The notes under the pieces are model-generated. The model was given only the letters and a program-made list of their open reading frames with translations. It ran no database searches and was not told where the DNA came from. A stretch of 14,955 bases of DNA, from contig DATEVB010000183.1 in assembly GCA_035282865.1 (NCBI GenBank), positions 1 through 14,955 of the forward strand, written 5' to 3'. The translations under genes were made by a program, and so were the position numbers. The stretch comes from UBA4744 sp035282865 (GTDB taxonomy: Bacteria > Actinomycetota > Acidimicrobiia > Spongiisociales > UBA4744). Of the stretch, positions 12,971-14,955 are shown one piece after another. The number at the start of each line of letters is the position of its first letter. The first letter of the stretch is position 1.

Positions 12971-12973
12971 CAT
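12968..12973 (+). promoter_or_regulatory. TACCAT -10 box, likely leaderless promoter of csoR
   Basis: TACCAT ends 9 nt before the GTG start at 12983, with no SD between. It abuts the CsoR operator. No -35 hexamer is recognisable, since that region is occupied by the operator. Confidence 0.45.
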
Positions 12974-12982
12974 CCATTCCCC

Positions 12983-13282
12983 GTGCAAGAGCAACACAAG
13001 CAAGCGGCCCTCAACCGGCTCAAGACTGTACGCGGCCACCTCGAAGGCGTCCTCGGGATGGTCGACGACGAGCGCTACTGCCCGGACATCATGAAACAGG
13101 TTTCCGCTCTGCAGGCGTCTCTGGAGCGGGTCAATCGCATCCTCCTCCAGAACCATCTGGAGACCTGCGTCAACGAAGCGGTCGCACAAGGACGGACTGC
13201 CGAGATTGTCGATGAACTCATGGAAACGATGAAATACACGGCGACGGTCACAGGACCGGCCGCCCTAAGGGAGGACATGTGA
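12983..13282 (+). CDS. csoR: CsoR, copper-sensing transcriptional repressor
   Basis: A Cu(I)-responsive, DUF156-type all-helical repressor of 99 aa. The Cu ligands are present with canonical spacing: C33 (ERYC), H58 (LLQNH) and C62 (LETCV), i.e. C-25-H-4-C, the M. tuberculosis CsoR arrangement (C36-H61-C65). This separates it from FrmR/RcnR (no Cys pair) and supports copper sensing. Helix 1 carries the DNA-binding RLKTVRGHLEGV. Start GTG 12983 gives a normal N-terminus (MQEQHKQAALNRLK); the open frame upstream is non-homologous. It is probably autoregulated through the overlapping operator. Its TGA overlaps the copZ GTG. Confidence 0.94.
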   Translation: MQEQHKQAALNRLKTVRGHLEGVLGMVDDERYCPDIMKQVSALQASLERVNRILLQNHLETCVNEAVAQGRTAEIVDELMETMKYTATVTGPAALREDM

Positions 13283-13491
13283 CCACGCACAGCATTTCCG
13301 TGCCGGATATTTCGTGCAACCACTGCAAGATGTCGATTGAAGGAGCCGTGGGCGCCCTCAGCGGGGTCGACAAGGTCGAGGTTCATATCGAACCGCGGAC
13401 GGTTGACGTCGACTACGACGAAACGTCCGTTTCCCTCGACGCTATCTATGCAGCCATCGAGGAGCAGGGCTACGAAGTAGCCACCGCCTGA
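13279..13491 (+). CDS. copZ: CopZ-like copper chaperone (HMA domain)
   Basis: A soluble heavy-metal-associated domain protein of 70 aa, the usual length, that carries Cu(I) to the ATPase. The metal loop ISCNHCKMSIEGAV has C13-x2-C16, followed by the usual second half (VEVHIEPRTVDVDYDE, IEEQGYEV). The common MxCxxC Met is Ile here. Start GTG 13279 overlaps the csoR stop (GTGA), with the SD GGGAGG at 13269-13274, 4 nt away. copA starts 7 nt after its stop, so csoR-copZ-copA is one operon. Confidence 0.93.
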   Translation: MTTHSISVPDISCNHCKMSIEGAVGALSGVDKVEVHIEPRTVDVDYDETSVSLDAIYAAIEEQGYEVATA

Positions 13492-13498
13492 CGCACTG

Positions 13499-14955
13499 AT
13501 GGCTGAACTGCTCACCGCCAAGCGAGCCGACGACGGCAGCCTCATCTTCGATGTGGAAGGGATGACCTGCGCTTCGTGCGCCGTCCGGGTCGAGCGTGTC
13601 CTGAACAAACAGGAAGGTGTCAAGTCGGCCGTGGTCAACTTCGCCGGATCAGAAGCGCGGGTCCTTGGACACCCCGATCTCGATCTCAATCGCCTCACCG
13701 ACGCGGTCGGAAAGATCGGCTACCAGATCCACCTCGTTGACGAAGAGGAGGAACGCACGAGCGTCGTCGAACGGTACGGCGAAGAAGTGCGGTTTCAGTG
13801 GCGGAACTTCCTGGCCGCAGCCCTCCTCACATTGCCGGTCATCATCCTCGCCATGACCGGGTCGGACGCCCGGTCGAGTCTCATCGTCCAATGGATCCTC
13901 GTGACTCCGGTCGAGTTCATATTCGGGTGGCAATTCCACCAGGCCGCCCTCAAGCGTCTCCGCTCATTCGGGGCGAACATGGATACCTTGGTTTCGATCG
14001 GGACCCTGGCAGCATACGGCTACTCAGTTTGGGCCTTCTTCAACTCCCAACCGGCGTTCTTCGAGACGGCCGGTGCCATCATCACGCTGATCTTGTTGGG
14101 CCGTTTCTTCGAGGCACGCGCCAAGGGGCGGGCCTCGGCGGCCATCACCAAGCTGCTGGAGTTGGGGGCCAAGCAGGCGCGGGTTGTCCGCAACGGCGAG
14201 TCCATGATGATCCCGATCGAGGAAGTCCGGGTCGGCGACGCCATGCTGGTCAAACCGGGTGAAAAGATACCGACGGATGGAACCATCGAAGATGGGCGCT
14301 CGTCGCTCGATGAGAGCATGCTGACGGGCGAGTCGGTCCCCGTCGACAAGGGGCCTGGGGACACCGTATACGGAGCCACGGTCAACCAGCAAGGGCTGCT
14401 GACCATCCGGGCCGGCCGGGTGGGCTCTGACACGGCTCTGGCCCAGATCGTGCATCTGGTCGAAGAAGCGCAAGCGTCCAAGGCGCCGGTCCAGAAGCTG
14501 GCGGACCGCATCTCGGGCGTATTCGTCCCGATCGTGATGTTGATTGCCCTGGTGACCTTTGGTTCATGGTTTTTGATCACCGGCGACGGGGCCCGAGCCC
14601 TGATTCCGGCCGTTGCCGTGCTCATCATCGCTTGTCCATGTGCGCTGGGATTGGCGACCCCGACGGCCATCATGGTGGGAAGCGGGCGCGGCGCCGAATT
14701 GGGCGTGATCTTCAAAGGTGCCCAGATATTCGAGCGTTCGCGCGGCATCGAGACCATCCTGTTCGACAAGACCGGGACCCTCACAAGGGGCATGATGAGC
14801 CTCTCCGACATCCGGACCGAGGAGGATGAGCGGCGCTTCCTCTATCTGGCCGGCACCGTCGAAGCAGCCAGCGAGCATCCCGTCGCCCGGGCCGTTGCGC
14901 TGGGAGCGGAGGAACGGGACATCGTATTGGGTACAACCGTCGACTTCGAGAACTT
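13499..14955 (+). CDS. copA: CopA, Cu(+)-exporting P1B-type ATPase, 3' end cut off by the window
   Basis: Pumps cytosolic Cu(I) out across the membrane. The 485 visible residues hold one N-terminal HMA domain (GMTCASC, C24/C27), then six hydrophobic segments. Actuator TGES is at T276-S279; the membrane metal site CPC is C379-P380-C381 within IIACPCALGLATPTA; the phosphorylation motif DKTGTLT has D423; and SEHPVA has the P1B-specific H460. The CPC plus SEHP pattern with CsoR and CopZ points to monovalent copper rather than Zn/Cd. The nucleotide-binding remainder and last two helices lie beyond the edge. Start ATG 13499 is 7 nt after copZ; no strong SD, so translation may be coupled. There is no stop before the window end. 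Confidence 0.95.
   Translation, partial: MAELLTAKRADDGSLIFDVEGMTCASCAVRVERVLNKQEGVKSAVVNFAGSEARVLGHPDLDLNRLTDAVGKIGYQIHLVDEEEERTSVVERYGEEVRFQWRNFLAAALLTLPVIILAMTGSDARSSLIVQWILVTPVEFIFGWQFHQAALKRLRSFGANMDTLVSIGTLAAYGYSVWAFFNSQPAFFETAGAIITLILLGRFFEARAKGRASAAITKLLELGAKQARVVRNGESMMIPIEEVRVGDAMLVKPGEKIPTDGTIEDGRSSLDESMLTGESVPVDKGPGDTVYGATVNQQGLLTIRAGRVGSDTALAQIVHLVEEAQASKAPVQKLADRISGVFVPIVMLIALVTFGSWFLITGDGARALIPAVAVLIIACPCALGLATPTAIMVGSGRGAELGVIFKGAQIFERSRGIETILFDKTGTLTRGMMSLSDIRTEEDERRFLYLAGTVEAASEHPVARAVALGAEERDIVLGTTVDFEN

Noticed and set aside
12677..12982. N-terminal extension of CsoR
   Set aside because: Overlaps the small Cys/His gene out of frame and contains the operator and hairpin; CsoR homology begins at 12983.
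1..14955. CRISPR array, insertion sequence or phage region
   Set aside because: No spaced repeat array, transposase, integrase or terminal inverted repeats; gene content is chromosomal housekeeping.

Overview
The window looks like a piece of a high-GC actinobacterial chromosome. I infer an uncultured, Acidimicrobiia-like lineage from four signs: high GC; several genes lacking a Shine-Dalgarno (SD) but carrying a TAnnnT box 7-9 nt before the start codon (leaderless-style promoters); an actinobacterial-type small Cys/His protein; and a CsoR-CopZ-CopA copper operon. This placement is inference, since there is no 16S gene or tRNA to confirm it. Most of the window is core metabolism, and I see no transposase, phage gene, CRISPR array or tRNA.

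Layout. Positions 2-2343 hold the end of purF and all of purM, overlapping by one base (purine synthesis). A GabT-like class III aminotransferase follows at 2583-3869 with a hairpin behind it. Positions 3870-4370 hold no intact gene, only a possible frameshifted remnant and tandem hairpins. A minus-strand apolipoprotein N-acyltransferase-like gene (4371-5840) is divergent from an inositol-monophosphatase-family gene (5966-6769), with a perfect 16-bp palindrome between them. Next come a nitroreductase-family gene (6825-7373), a possible 17-codon coupling ORF (7370-7423) and an amidohydrolase (7420-9000). Three minus-strand genes follow: a selenoprotein hidden from ordinary gene calling (9008-9238), an SDR oxidoreductase (9334-10104) and a small membrane protein (10140-10331). 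Divergent from these is an M3 oligopeptidase (10434-12386). A structured leader and a 64-aa Cys/His protein (12640-12834) come next. The window closes with the copper operon csoR-copZ-copA (12983 to the right edge).

The main discovery is at 9008-9238. If one in-frame TGA is read as selenocysteine, the minus strand gives a complete 76-aa SelW/Rdx-like protein with a CxxU redox motif. It has an SD-preceded GTG start and a stem-loop just after the TGA resembling a bacterial SECIS. Without recoding, a caller would drop it or annotate a 57-aa fragment lacking the active site.

Other points of note: the Lnt-like protein has Ser where the catalytic Cys should be; five genes share the SD-less TAnnnT start architecture; the CsoR operator lies in the csoR promoter; and a mini-ORF may couple the nitroreductase to the amidohydrolase. 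How the genes work together is clear only for purF-purM and csoR-copZ-copA. The other neighbours look like independent housekeeping units.
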